Origin: JBJGXI01 sp045635475
GTDB taxonomy: Bacteria > Bacillota > Bacilli > Bacillales > Amphibacillaceae
DNA length: 64,000 bases
Direction of reading: 5' to 3'
Assembly: GCF_045635475.1 (NCBI RefSeq)
Contig: NZ_JBJGXI010000029.1
Span: 4,803 to 68,802, forward strand
This document shows, piece by piece, positions 1 through 9,238 of this stretch (position 1 is its first letter; each line of letters begins with the position of its first letter). The position numbers and the translations under genes are program-made. Under the pieces are notes generated by a model that was given only the letters and a program-made list of their open reading frames with translations, did no database searches and was not told where the DNA came from.

Positions 1-786
1 AATCAAATAACGACGGAACAATGGAATTTACGAGAAGCGGTTGTCGGTTGCGTGCGAGCAGAAATTCCTTGGATATCTCTATGGCGACACAAGATTCAAG
101 AAATAGGTCTTGCCGAAAGTAAACGAATCATAAGAGATTCAGGTCTTAAAGTATCAAGCGTTTGCCGTGGCGGTATGTTTCCTGCTGCAACTGTAAAAGA
201 AAGACAAGAGCGTTTAGATGATAACAAACGGGCGGTGGAGGAAGCGGCAGAACTTGGCACAGATACATTAGTGCTCGTATGTGGACCTGCACCAGACCGG
301 GATATTACGACTGCAAGAAAATGGGTGGAAGAAGGAATAGAAAAGCTCGTACCATTTGCCAAATCTCATGGAGTAAAGCTAGGAATTGAACCGTTACACC
401 CGATGTACGCTGCCGATCGATCCGTTATCACGACATTAGGGCAAGCAAATAAGATGGCGGAGAAATATGATCCATCCGAGGTAGGCGTCGTTATTGACGT
501 ATTTCATGTATGGTGGGACCCAGAATTATATCAGCAAATTCAACGTGCTCAGGGTAGAATCGTAGGTTTCCACGTATCGGATTGGATTGTTCCTGTTCCT
601 GATATGTTTAAAGGACGAGGGATGATGGGTGATGGCGTCATTGAAATTCGAAGCATCAGGCAAGCGGTAGAAGCAGCGGGCTATACCGGACCAATCGAAG
701 TGGAGATTATTAACCAATCCATCTGGGACCGCCCAGGAGATGATGTGCTACAAGAGATAAAAACTAGTTATGCTAATCATGTGTAA
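1..786 (+). CDS. Sugar phosphate isomerase/epimerase, 5'-truncated by window edge
   Basis: TIM-barrel isomerase/epimerase of the xylose-isomerase-like AP-endonuclease-2 superfamily; 261 residues are visible. The frame is open to base 1, and the residues before the GTG at 52 (NQITTEQWNLREAVVGCV) match the usual N-terminal region of this family. The GTG is therefore internal and the true start lies upstream. Likely metal or substrate ligands are in GIEPLHP, VIDVFHVWW, GFHVSDW and VEVEII. It is the first visible gene of a plant-polysaccharide operon and lies 54 bp upstream of the GH105 gene. It probably rearranges a sugar or sugar acid released by these hydrolases; the substrate cannot be told from sequence. 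Confidence 0.8.
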   Translation, partial: NQITTEQWNLREAVVGCVRAEIPWISLWRHKIQEIGLAESKRIIRDSGLKVSSVCRGGMFPAATVKERQERLDDNKRAVEEAAELGTDTLVLVCGPAPDRDITTARKWVEEGIEKLVPFAKSHGVKLGIEPLHPMYAADRSVITTLGQANKMAEKYDPSEVGVVIDVFHVWWDPELYQQIQRAQGRIVGFHVSDWIVPVPDMFKGRGMMGDGVIEIRSIRQAVEAAGYTGPIEVEIINQSIWDRPGDDVLQEIKTSYANHV

Positions 787-840
787 TTACTGATTTTTAA
801 GAATTAGACAAATCCCAAGGAGATTTTGGAGGTAAAAAGA

Positions 841-1947
841 ATGATAAAGAATAATGTTAGTTCCTTAGAAAAACAAACAGTATTAAATTATATTGATTCT
901 CTGATGGATAATTTATCACAGATCAAGGATAATTCAGGTGAATTTTTATTGAATTTTGATGGCTTAGTGGTAGATGATAAAAGTTGGCATGTCTGGAATT
1001 GGCCTCAAGGTGTTGGATTATATGGAATTTATAAGCTTTGGAAAATGACAGGAAATGAAAAAGCGTTAAAAAAGGTCAATGATTGGTTTGAAGCAAGGTT
1101 TGAAGAAGGAGTGCCGCCAAAAAACGTAAACACGATGGCACCTTTTCTTACTTTAGCTTATATGTATGAAGATACCAAAGATCAAACATATGTCCCGTAC
1201 TTAGAAAAATGGGCAGAGTGGGTCATGCATGATATGCCGCGTACGAAAGAAAATGGCCTACAGCATATGACATATGGTCCGGAAAATAAAAACCAGCTAT
1301 GGGATGACACGTTAATGATGACGGTTTTACCATTAGCAAAAATCGGCCAACTGTTAAATAAACCAGATTATATCGAGGAAGCCAAAAGGCAGTTTTTAAT
1401 TCATGTGAAATACTTGTGTGATAAAAAGACGGGATTATGGTTCCACGGTTGGACATTTGAAGAAAACCATAATTATGCAGAAGCTTTATGGGCTCGAGGG
1501 AATTGTTGGATCACAATCGCAATTCCAGAAATTATTGAGATGTTGGATTTGCAAGAAGGAGATTTCTTTAGAGAATTCTTAATCGAAACGCTTAATAGAC
1601 AAGTAGAATCACTAGCAAAATACCAGCATGAAAGTGGTTTGTGGCATACATTAATTGATGATTCTAGTTCATATTTAGAAGCATCTGCAACAGCTGGGTT
1701 TGCGTATGGCATGCTGAAATCTGTTCACAAGCGATACATTAGTAAGGATTATGAAGAGGTAGCTCATAAAGCAATTCATGGACTAGTAAAAGAGATTAAT
1801 GAACAAGGAGCAGTCGAGAAAGTTTCCGTTGGGACTGGAATGGGAGACACACTGCAATTCTATAAAGATATTAAAACAACAACGATGCCATATGGACAGT
1901 CATTAACCATTCTTTGTCTAACAGAGTATCTACGCACGTATATTTAA
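841..1947 (+). CDS. GH105 unsaturated rhamnogalacturonyl hydrolase (YteR/YesR type)
   Basis: Predicted to remove the terminal unsaturated galacturonosyl residue from oligosaccharides made by rhamnogalacturonan lyases. The 368-residue protein is close to the usual 370-380 for GH88/GH105, an (alpha/alpha)6 barrel. Family features include WHVWNWPQGVGLYG near residue 50, the Asp pair in WDDTLMM around residue 155 (likely catalytic acid region), WHTLIDD and ASATAGFAYG near the C-terminus. I chose ATG 841 because GGAGG at 828-832 is spaced as its ribosome site; an upstream in-frame TTG at 826 overlaps that site. There is no signal peptide, so it is cytoplasmic. No matching polysaccharide lyase lies in this window. 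Confidence 0.9.
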   Translation: MIKNNVSSLEKQTVLNYIDSLMDNLSQIKDNSGEFLLNFDGLVVDDKSWHVWNWPQGVGLYGIYKLWKMTGNEKALKKVNDWFEARFEEGVPPKNVNTMAPFLTLAYMYEDTKDQTYVPYLEKWAEWVMHDMPRTKENGLQHMTYGPENKNQLWDDTLMMTVLPLAKIGQLLNKPDYIEEAKRQFLIHVKYLCDKKTGLWFHGWTFEENHNYAEALWARGNCWITIAIPEIIEMLDLQEGDFFREFLIETLNRQVESLAKYQHESGLWHTLIDDSSSYLEASATAGFAYGMLKSVHKRYISKDYEEVAHKAIHGLVKEINEQGAVEKVSVGTGMGDTLQFYKDIKTTTMPYGQSLTILCLTEYLRTYI

Positions 1948-1986
1948 ATCTTTATTGCAGCGTCTCTATAGATAGGAGGTATTCAT

Positions 1987-4032
1987 TTGACTAAAAATTA
2001 TTACGGAGCAGCGCTATACCCTGAACTGTGGGATAGCGAGACAGTGGAGACTGACGTAAAGCATATGAAAGATTTGGGGATGAACCTAGCTCGAATTGGT
2101 GAGTTTGCTTGGTCGACGTTGGAACCTGAAATGGACAATTTTGATATGTCGATGCTAACAAATGCGATTGAACTTTTCCAGCGACATAGTATCGATGTTA
2201 TTGTATGTACGCCTACACCAACACCGCCAATTTGGATGACGCATAACCATTCGGAACGGTTACATCATAGTGCTGACCTTATACCACAAAGCCATGGATC
2301 GCGGCAACACATTTGTACGAACAATCCATTTTTCCGGGAGCGAGCGGCTAAGATTGCCGAGCAAATTGCTTTGGCAGTAAAGGATTATTCAAATGTTATT
2401 GCGATACAATTGGATAATGAATTTAAGTGTCATGTTGGGCCGTGTTATTGTGCAGGGTGTAAACAATTGTGGCACAGATGGCTTGAGGAAAAGTATCAAA
2501 CGATTGATCAGTTAAATAAAGCATGGGGCACAACGATTTGGAGTCAAACCTATTTAAATTTTGATCAAGTTCCGCAACCAGTACAAACGCCATTTTTGCA
2601 CAATAGCTCGTTAGTAACCACTTATCAGACATTTTCAATGGAGAAGATTGCTTGTTTTGCTGGTGAGCAAGCCGATATCTTGAGAAAGTACACAGATATT
2701 CCGGTCACTCACAATACAGGGATGTTTTTTGATGTAGACAATGAGATTTTAGCAAATCACTTGGATTTTATTAGCTTTGATACGTATACGCCTGCGAGCA
2801 ATTATGCGGGCTTTATGATGAACAATGATCGCTGGCGCTACATAAAGAACAGTACGTGCCGCTATATGCTTCTGGAAACGAGCACTTCCTATACAGGACA
2901 TTTAGCGGACTACCCGAAAATACATCATACAGGATATGTACCAGCTGAGGCGTTTGCTACCTATGCTAACGGTGCTAGTGCATTTAGCTATTGGTTATTT
3001 CGTGGTCAACGGACTGGGTGTGAGCAGCCACATGGATCAGTGGTTAGCTCGTGGGGGGAACCGACGATAGGTTATTCGAGTGTGGTCGAGACTGGTAATC
3101 TTCTAAAACAAATTAATCCAATATTGCAAAGGTCGGAGCCGATTGAACCGAAAGTAGCTATTACTTATTCCGACCGTGCACGTTCTTTTTATGTGACGGA
3201 ACCTGGAGAGGGTAATGACTACAAGACACTCGTCAATAACTTTTATCAACATTTATTGGACGTAGGTGTTGAACGAAAGTTGATTCCTGAAGGTCATGAA
3301 CTTGATGGTTGTAATGTATTGTTCAGTCCATTTCTCCGTTATATTTCGGATGAATACCTTCTAAATGCAAAGGAATTCGTTGAGAAGGGTGGTGTCTGGG
3401 TCGTCGGTCCTATGGCAGGCGATCGCACAGCAGAGCACACTTGGCACACTACTGGCGGTCTTGGGGAAATAGGAGAATTAGCTGGTGTTAGCCAGATTAT
3501 GCAATTTCCTGCAACCGACAGTGGTCACATTGGAGCAGCTTATGGTCATCAAGCAGAACTCGGCCTGTTAACAAACGTGTTTTCTCCAAATCAGGGAACG
3601 ACTGTCAAAGGGCTTGTTACCGAAGGACAAGCGAAAGATCACGCATTTATTACTGAAAAACAACTAGGAAAAGGAAGAATCATTTTGTTAGGCTCTATGC
3701 CAGCTGGTGAGGAAGGAAATAAGATGCTACGCGCATTAATAAAAGATGCGACCACAGATGCAGATTTATCTTATAAATTGAATATTGGCCGTGGTATTGT
3801 CGTGATTCCTAGAAGGACTAAGGATGGACGAGTTCAGTTATGGATGGTCAACTTTACTAATGAAAATACTAGCTGGCAGGCTGATAAAAAGTATGTTGAT
3901 CTTCTAACAGAAAAGCAGATTGAAATAGGAGAAAACTATCTCACGCCCTTTTCTTATGCTGTATTGGAAGAGGTAGAACTTAAGAGGAAGATTCCAATAG
4001 ACCAACCAGCGCTAGTAGATGTCTTACTGTAA
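1987..4032 (+). CDS. GH42 beta-galactosidase
   Basis: Retaining beta-galactosidase, 681 residues, typical for GH42. It starts with the family pattern YYGAALYPELW. The acid/base Glu145 lies in QLDNEF and the nucleophile Glu297 in MLLETST. A Cys cluster (Cys110, Cys153, Cys155, Cys158) corresponds to the structural zinc site of many GH42 enzymes. A trimerisation-type domain and a C-terminal beta domain follow. The start is TTG 1987, with AGGAGGT at 1974-1980. There is no signal peptide. In this operon it probably clips galactose from imported galactan or arabinogalactan side-chain oligosaccharides. Confidence 0.93.
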   Translation: MTKNYYGAALYPELWDSETVETDVKHMKDLGMNLARIGEFAWSTLEPEMDNFDMSMLTNAIELFQRHSIDVIVCTPTPTPPIWMTHNHSERLHHSADLIPQSHGSRQHICTNNPFFRERAAKIAEQIALAVKDYSNVIAIQLDNEFKCHVGPCYCAGCKQLWHRWLEEKYQTIDQLNKAWGTTIWSQTYLNFDQVPQPVQTPFLHNSSLVTTYQTFSMEKIACFAGEQADILRKYTDIPVTHNTGMFFDVDNEILANHLDFISFDTYTPASNYAGFMMNNDRWRYIKNSTCRYMLLETSTSYTGHLADYPKIHHTGYVPAEAFATYANGASAFSYWLFRGQRTGCEQPHGSVVSSWGEPTIGYSSVVETGNLLKQINPILQRSEPIEPKVAITYSDRARSFYVTEPGEGNDYKTLVNNFYQHLLDVGVERKLIPEGHELDGCNVLFSPFLRYISDEYLLNAKEFVEKGGVWVVGPMAGDRTAEHTWHTTGGLGEIGELAGVSQIMQFPATDSGHIGAAYGHQAELGLLTNVFSPNQGTTVKGLVTEGQAKDHAFITEKQLGKGRIILLGSMPAGEEGNKMLRALIKDATTDADLSYKLNIGRGIVVIPRRTKDGRVQLWMVNFTNENTSWQADKKYVDLLTEKQIEIGENYLTPFSYAVLEEVELKRKIPIDQPALVDVLL

Positions 4033-4104
4033 TCTATTAAAAATTTTGTGATTTAGCGTTAATAAATTTTAGGAACTTTAGATGAATTAAAAGGAGGAAC
4101 TTAA

Positions 4105-5586
4105 ATGGAAAACAAAATCGTCATCAACACGGACATCAAAAAAGGAACGATTAATAAAAACATTTATGGTCATTTCGCAGAGCACTTAGGTCGGTGTATT
4201 TACGAAGGACTTTGGGTTGGAGAAGATTCATCGATTCCTAATACGAACGGCATTCGAAATGATGTGCTCGAAGCGCTTAGGCAAATAAACATTCCAGTCT
4301 TGCGTTGGCCAGGTGGATGCTTTGCTGATGAATACCACTGGAAAGATGGTATTGGTCCTCGTGAAGATCGTAAACGTATGATTAACACACACTGGGGAGG
4401 CGTTGTTGAGAACAACCACTTTGGTACCCATGAATTTATGATGTTGTGCGACATGCTGGGAGCAGATCCTTATATTTGCGGTAATGTTGGAAGTGGAACT
4501 GTTCAAGAAATGTCAGAATGGGTAGAGTACATGACATTCGATGGAGAGTCTCCAATGGCAAATTGGAGACAAGAGAACGGAAGAGAAAAACCGTGGCAAC
4601 TAAAATATTTTGGTGTCGGTAATGAGAACTGGGGGTGTGGCGGTAGTATGCGAGCGGAATACTATGCAGATTTATATCGCCGTTACCAGACGTACGCGCG
4701 TAACTATGGAGATAACAAGCTTTATAAGATTGCCGGTGGGGCAAACTCCTTTGACTATAACTGGACGGAAGTATTAATGCGTGAAGCGGGACGAATGATG
4801 GATGGATTAAGCGTCCACTATTACACAATACCTGGTGAAAATTGGTCAGAAAAAGGATCCGCTACAAATTTTTCAGAAGATGAGTGGACAAAAACTATGC
4901 AGAAAACCTTACGCACCGAAGAACTAATTCAAAAGCATAGTACGATAATGGACAAATATGATCCAGACAAACGTGTCGGCTTAATTGTTGATGAATGGGG
5001 AACATGGTTTGACGTAGAGCCAGGCACAAACCCTGGATTTTTATATCAACAAAACACAATTCGTGATGCACTAGTTGCAGGTGTATCATTAAATATCTTT
5101 AATAACCATAGTGATCGGGTACAAATGGCAAATATTGCTCAAACCGTAAATGTACTACAAGCGATGGTACTTACTGAAGGCGAAAAAATGCTTGTAACAC
5201 CAACATACCACGTATTCGATATGTATAAAGTGCACCAAGATGCTGCTTTACTCTCCATAGAAACAACGTTTCAAAAAGATGATATAAGTAACCTAAAAAA
5301 TGTTAATGTGTCAGCATCTAAAAATGACAAAGATCAAACGAATGTGACTTTGTGTAATATGAAACACGATTCTGCAACAAATGTGTCTGTTGAATTACGC
5401 GGATTAACAAATGGTTCACCTAGCATTAAAGGAACGATTTTGACTAGTGAAAATAAAGGTGATCACAATACGTTTGATCATCCGGATACAGTAAAACCGG
5501 TGAATTTTGAAGATGTTAAAGTCGAAAATAATAGATTAACTGTCACACTTCCACCAATGTCTGTAGTGCTTTTAACTGTAGAGTAA
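4105..5586 (+). CDS. GH51 alpha-L-arabinofuranosidase
   Basis: Intracellular arabinofuranosidase that releases terminal arabinofuranose from arabinan or arabinogalactan oligosaccharides; B. subtilis AbfA/AbfB are the reference members. At 493 residues it has the usual length. The acid/base is Glu174 in GVGNENWGCGG and the nucleophile Glu297 in LIVDEWGTW; the substrate-site motif RWPGGCFADEYHW is present near residue 67. The ribosome site AAAGGAGG lies just ahead of ATG 4105. No export signal is visible. It follows the GH42 gene by 72 bp, so the two probably act together on side chains of rhamnogalacturonan I. Confidence 0.94.
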   Translation: MENKIVINTDIKKGTINKNIYGHFAEHLGRCIYEGLWVGEDSSIPNTNGIRNDVLEALRQINIPVLRWPGGCFADEYHWKDGIGPREDRKRMINTHWGGVVENNHFGTHEFMMLCDMLGADPYICGNVGSGTVQEMSEWVEYMTFDGESPMANWRQENGREKPWQLKYFGVGNENWGCGGSMRAEYYADLYRRYQTYARNYGDNKLYKIAGGANSFDYNWTEVLMREAGRMMDGLSVHYYTIPGENWSEKGSATNFSEDEWTKTMQKTLRTEELIQKHSTIMDKYDPDKRVGLIVDEWGTWFDVEPGTNPGFLYQQNTIRDALVAGVSLNIFNNHSDRVQMANIAQTVNVLQAMVLTEGEKMLVTPTYHVFDMYKVHQDAALLSIETTFQKDDISNLKNVNVSASKNDKDQTNVTLCNMKHDSATNVSVELRGLTNGSPSIKGTILTSENKGDHNTFDHPDTVKPVNFEDVKVENNRLTVTLPPMSVVLLTVE

Positions 5587-5598
5587 AGGAGAGTGCTC

Positions 5599-5847
5599 AT
5601 GAGCTGTAAAGGCTGTTCCACTTCAGTAATTGTTTCAACACAAGAAATCGAAAAGCTGGTAGAGGAGCAATTATTGTTAGAAGATGATCTCGTTACAGAT
5701 GATCTTTTTAAAGAGCGTCTTGAGCATTGTAAACAGTGTCCATCATTGATGTACGATACAACGTGTGGGCACTGTGGATGCTTTGTTCAATTTAGAGCGA
5801 AACTGGCTTATAAAAGCTGTCCATATCCTGGTGGCGCAAAATGGTAG
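5599..5847 (+). CDS. Small Cys-rich protein (DUF6171-like)
   Basis: An 82-residue protein with eight cysteines: an N-terminal SCKGC pair and a C-terminal group (HCKQCPS, TTCGHCGCF, KSCPYPGG). This suggests a zinc- or metal-binding fold resembling the small uncharacterised DUF6171 family of Bacillaceae; that family call is from memory. GGAG at 5588-5591 sets ATG 5599 as the start rather than the GTG at 5593. It begins 12 bp after the GH51 stop, so it is surely cotranscribed. Function is unknown. Its place between two glycosidase genes is noteworthy. Confidence 0.65.
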   Translation: MSCKGCSTSVIVSTQEIEKLVEEQLLLEDDLVTDDLFKERLEHCKQCPSLMYDTTCGHCGCFVQFRAKLAYKSCPYPGGAKW

Positions 5848-5901
5848 TCTCTTAATCAGTAAGTCAAAGTAGTACTTTTAAAAGACAAGGTGGTCTGATT
5901 C

Positions 5902-7974
5902 ATGAGTAAACATACAATGATGAAACTTAAAGGTGAAGTAGCAGTTAGTTTGCCAGAACCCCTACCATCATCCGTAAAACATGCTTGGAAGATGTTTGCG
6001 AGGGATGCTGAAAAAGTATTGGACAATAGAGCAATTTTGTCCGGTACAGCAGAAGCAGATATTGTTCTAAGGTGGACAACAGTTAGTGATCAGTGCCCAA
6101 CGTGGGATGAGGCATTTGCATATCGTTATAAAAAAGGCAGTGAGGGAACCAAGTTACATATTGTTGCCAACGATGAGTTAGGGTTGGTGTATGGATTACT
6201 GCATTTGAGTGAGCAATATTTAGGCGTTGATCCATTTTGGTTTTGGGCTGATGTGCCTGTAGAGAAGCAGGAGTCAGTCTGGTTGGAGGCTAAGGATTTT
6301 AATTCCAATCAACCAAAAAGCAAGTTTCGCGGTTGGTTTGTAAATGACGAAGTTTGCCTGCTGGGCTGGACGGAGCAATACCCGCCACCTAAAGAAGTTT
6401 GGTACCCTGTATTTGAAGCATTGTTAAGGTGTGGCGGGAACATGGTGATTCCTGGAACAGATTTGCCTAAAGATGGTATCCATATTCCGCTTGCTCATGA
6501 GATGGGATTGTGGGTAACACATCATCATGCCGAGCCACTTGGGGCTGAGATGTTTCTTCGTGCTTATCCTGGTCGACAAGCTAGTTATTTAAAACATCCT
6601 GAACTGTTTGAAAAGCTATGGATGGATGCCATTCAAAAGCAGAAAGATCAAAAAGTTTTGTGGGTCTTATCCTTCAGAGGACAAGGAGATGAACCATTTT
6701 GGGCGCATGATCCTCAATTTGACACCCCCGAAAAACGCGGTGAAATGATTAGTCACGTGATAAAGAAACAGTACGACATGATCCGTTCGGAAGTAAATAA
6801 CGCGGTTTTTTGTACCGCTTTATATGGGGAAATAGCTGAATTATTTAAAGCAGGCCATATTATTGTGCCAGAGGATGTTATAAAGATATGGGCTGATAAT
6901 GGCTATGGAAAAATGGTCTCAAGAAGACAAGGACTGGAAAATTACCGAATTTCTTCATTACCAGATGCAGCAGATGACGGGAAAAATGGGATTTACTATC
7001 ATGTTACTTTTCATGACTTGCAAGCTTCTAATCATTTGACGATGCTCTCTGTACATCCGCAACTCATCCAAAAGGAATTACAAAAGATTGCAGATGTTGA
7101 TGCGATGGATTATCTATTAATTAACTCCGGGAATATTCGACCACACTTATATTTTTTAGACATGCTTCGCGTATTTTGGCAAACGGGCACTGTTGACCAT
7201 AGGACGGTACTAGAGGAATTTGTGAAGCGATTATATGGTACAAGTTCTGAAGATATTATTTCTTTATACTTAAATTATTTTGACCATGCAATAACATACG
7301 GACCTCATGAAGATGATAAAGCCGGAGATGAATTTTATCATCACCCAGCCAGACGCATCATCGGACATTGGCTTCAAGGGAAAGGCAATGCCACTGCCAA
7401 AAAAATGATATGGGCAACTGGTGACGTACCATTCAGTAAGCAAATTGTTTATTTTTGGAATCAATGTTCATCAGCAATTCGAGGCTGGGAAGGATGGATG
7501 GAAAAATATGATCAAGTAGCAACCAAATTATCTGATGCACAGGCATCTCGTCTTCAAGATCAATTACGGTTTCACGCAGAATTACATCTAAGCGGTTGTA
7601 AAGGAATGAAGAATTTGTGCGAAGCGTATTTTGAATTCCAACAAGATAAATTTCCACAAGCTTTTGTTAAGGCGTCTCAAAGTATCTGGGATTATCAAAA
7701 GGGTCTAGACGCAATGAAAGGGTCAGAGCATGGAAGATGGGAACACTTTTATCGAGCAGATTGGCTAACGAATGTTAAAAATACAATGTACAACTTGGAC
7801 ACTTTACGGCGGTTTATTCGCATGCAAGGAGATAACCCGGAATTTTTCTTGTGGTACAAGGAATATATTATGCCAGAGACGGAGAAATATATTTATTTAG
7901 AAAATACACACCGTAATCCATTATCAGACGATGAATTAGCAAGGATGCTGCAGGAAAAATTTAGAAAGTGCTAG
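5902..7974 (+). CDS. GH115-like alpha-glucuronidase, short and divergent
   Basis: The 690-residue protein resembles GH115 (alpha-1,2-glucuronidases acting on glucuronoxylan or arabinogalactan). Family-like blocks appear in order: YGLLHLSEQYLGVDPFWFWAD near residue 110, FRGWFVNDE near 140, VTHHHAEPLG near 205 and FRGQGDEPFW near 255. These parallel the ADVP, FINDE, TSHHEPM and MRGDGDEPM blocks of GH115. It is shorter than most members, which often exceed 800 residues, and lacks their C-terminal beta domain and any signal peptide. In this operon a role removing (methyl)glucuronic acid from rhamnogalacturonan or arabinogalactan side chains is likely, but the specificity is inferred. Confidence 0.7.
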   Translation: MSKHTMMKLKGEVAVSLPEPLPSSVKHAWKMFARDAEKVLDNRAILSGTAEADIVLRWTTVSDQCPTWDEAFAYRYKKGSEGTKLHIVANDELGLVYGLLHLSEQYLGVDPFWFWADVPVEKQESVWLEAKDFNSNQPKSKFRGWFVNDEVCLLGWTEQYPPPKEVWYPVFEALLRCGGNMVIPGTDLPKDGIHIPLAHEMGLWVTHHHAEPLGAEMFLRAYPGRQASYLKHPELFEKLWMDAIQKQKDQKVLWVLSFRGQGDEPFWAHDPQFDTPEKRGEMISHVIKKQYDMIRSEVNNAVFCTALYGEIAELFKAGHIIVPEDVIKIWADNGYGKMVSRRQGLENYRISSLPDAADDGKNGIYYHVTFHDLQASNHLTMLSVHPQLIQKELQKIADVDAMDYLLINSGNIRPHLYFLDMLRVFWQTGTVDHRTVLEEFVKRLYGTSSEDIISLYLNYFDHAITYGPHEDDKAGDEFYHHPARRIIGHWLQGKGNATAKKMIWATGDVPFSKQIVYFWNQCSSAIRGWEGWMEKYDQVATKLSDAQASRLQDQLRFHAELHLSGCKGMKNLCEAYFEFQQDKFPQAFVKASQSIWDYQKGLDAMKGSEHGRWEHFYRADWLTNVKNTMYNLDTLRRFIRMQGDNPEFFLWYKEYIMPETEKYIYLENTHRNPLSDDELARMLQEKFRKC

Positions 7975-8000
7975 TTTGCTTTTCACGAGGAGGGAAAGTG

Positions 8001-9110
8001 GTGACTGATAAGTACCTGTTTGATTTTGGGAGTGCAGAGGTGTTCCCAGGCTCTAAAAAAGTAACAGATAAAAGTATATATAACGCCAAATCTGGTTTTG
8101 GTTTTAAGAACTCAGAACGCATGTATATGTTAGACAGAGGCGTTCCGAAACCGTTATTAAGGGATTTTTGTATTCCATTGGATAATACATTTTTAGTAGA
8201 TGTGCCTAATGGAGTATATACCATCACAGTGTTGCTGGGTGATGCATTAACAGAAACACATACAACAATAAAATACAATGATAACAAAGTATTGATACAA
8301 GGAGTCAAAACTCCTGCATTTCAGTTTGTGAAAGAGAGTTTTACAGTTAATGTAAATGATGGGCAGATTAGATTGACCTTTACAGGTGGCGCTCCCCGAA
8401 TCAATGCACTGGAGGTTGTTCCGGCGATGGATGCTGTTACTATTTTTCTAGCAGGCGATTCTACTGTTACCGATCAATCAATAGAGGGATATCCATTATC
8501 AGGTTGGGGACAAAGTCTTCCGCAATATATTAAGGCGGATGCAGTTGTTAGTAATCATGCTGTTTCCGGAAGAAGTACCAAAAGTTTTATAGATGAAGGT
8601 CGGCTCGATGCAATCTTAGATCAAATGAAGAAGGGGGATCTATTGTTCATTCAATTTGGACACAATGATCAAAAGCCTGACAAAGCACGTTTCACGGAGC
8701 CTTTCTCATCTTATAAAGAGAACTTAAAAAAATATATAGACGGAGCAAAAGAAAGGCAAGCTATCCCGATACTTATTACACCAGTCCACCGCAGAAATTT
8801 TGACGAGAATGGGGAGATTATTGATACCCACGGTGATTATATTTTAGCTATGAAGGAACTTGCAAGCGAAGAAAATGTAATATTCGTTGATCTCGCGGCA
8901 AAAAGCAAAGCACTTTTTGAAAAGCTTGGCCCAAAAGATTCAAAAGCGATTTTTATGTGGGGAGTACCAGGAGAGTTTTTAAATTTCTCCAAGGGTATTC
9001 AAGATAATACGCATTTTCAAGAGTATGGTGCGAATCTCATTGCTGAATTAGTTGTAGAAGGATTAAGGGAGTTGGGGCTTCATTCTTTGAATTTGTATTT
9101 GAAATCTTAG
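8001..9110 (+). CDS. SGNH esterase, rhamnogalacturonan acetylesterase-like
   Basis: Carbohydrate esterase of the SGNH/GDSL superfamily, 369 residues. An N-terminal domain of about 140 residues (opening YLFDFGS) resembles the beta-sandwich found ahead of rhamnogalacturonan acetylesterases such as B. subtilis YesY/YesT. The catalytic domain shows block I FLAGDST (Ser about 154), block II AVSGRST, block III FIQFGHND and block V DNTHFQEYG. AGGAGGG at 7988-7994 fits GTG 8001; a GTG at 7968 would overlap the upstream gene. It has no signal peptide, so it would deacetylate oligosaccharides inside the cell. Confidence 0.85.
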   Translation: MTDKYLFDFGSAEVFPGSKKVTDKSIYNAKSGFGFKNSERMYMLDRGVPKPLLRDFCIPLDNTFLVDVPNGVYTITVLLGDALTETHTTIKYNDNKVLIQGVKTPAFQFVKESFTVNVNDGQIRLTFTGGAPRINALEVVPAMDAVTIFLAGDSTVTDQSIEGYPLSGWGQSLPQYIKADAVVSNHAVSGRSTKSFIDEGRLDAILDQMKKGDLLFIQFGHNDQKPDKARFTEPFSSYKENLKKYIDGAKERQAIPILITPVHRRNFDENGEIIDTHGDYILAMKELASEENVIFVDLAAKSKALFEKLGPKDSKAIFMWGVPGEFLNFSKGIQDNTHFQEYGANLIAELVVEGLRELGLHSLNLYLKS

Positions 9111-9238
9111 TTTGATGTGGAAATTTCGATGCTTATACAACGCTAAGAAATTGAAAATATTGTAGGCATTGATACAGATAGATACAAGTTTTATGTTTAA
9201 TACCAATGATGTTATTTAGTGCTAATGGAGGTAACCAG

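Noticed and set aside
7968..8000. Longer GTG start for the SGNH esterase
   Set aside because: It overlaps the upstream gene and the AGGAGGG site lies inside it, pointing to GTG 8001.
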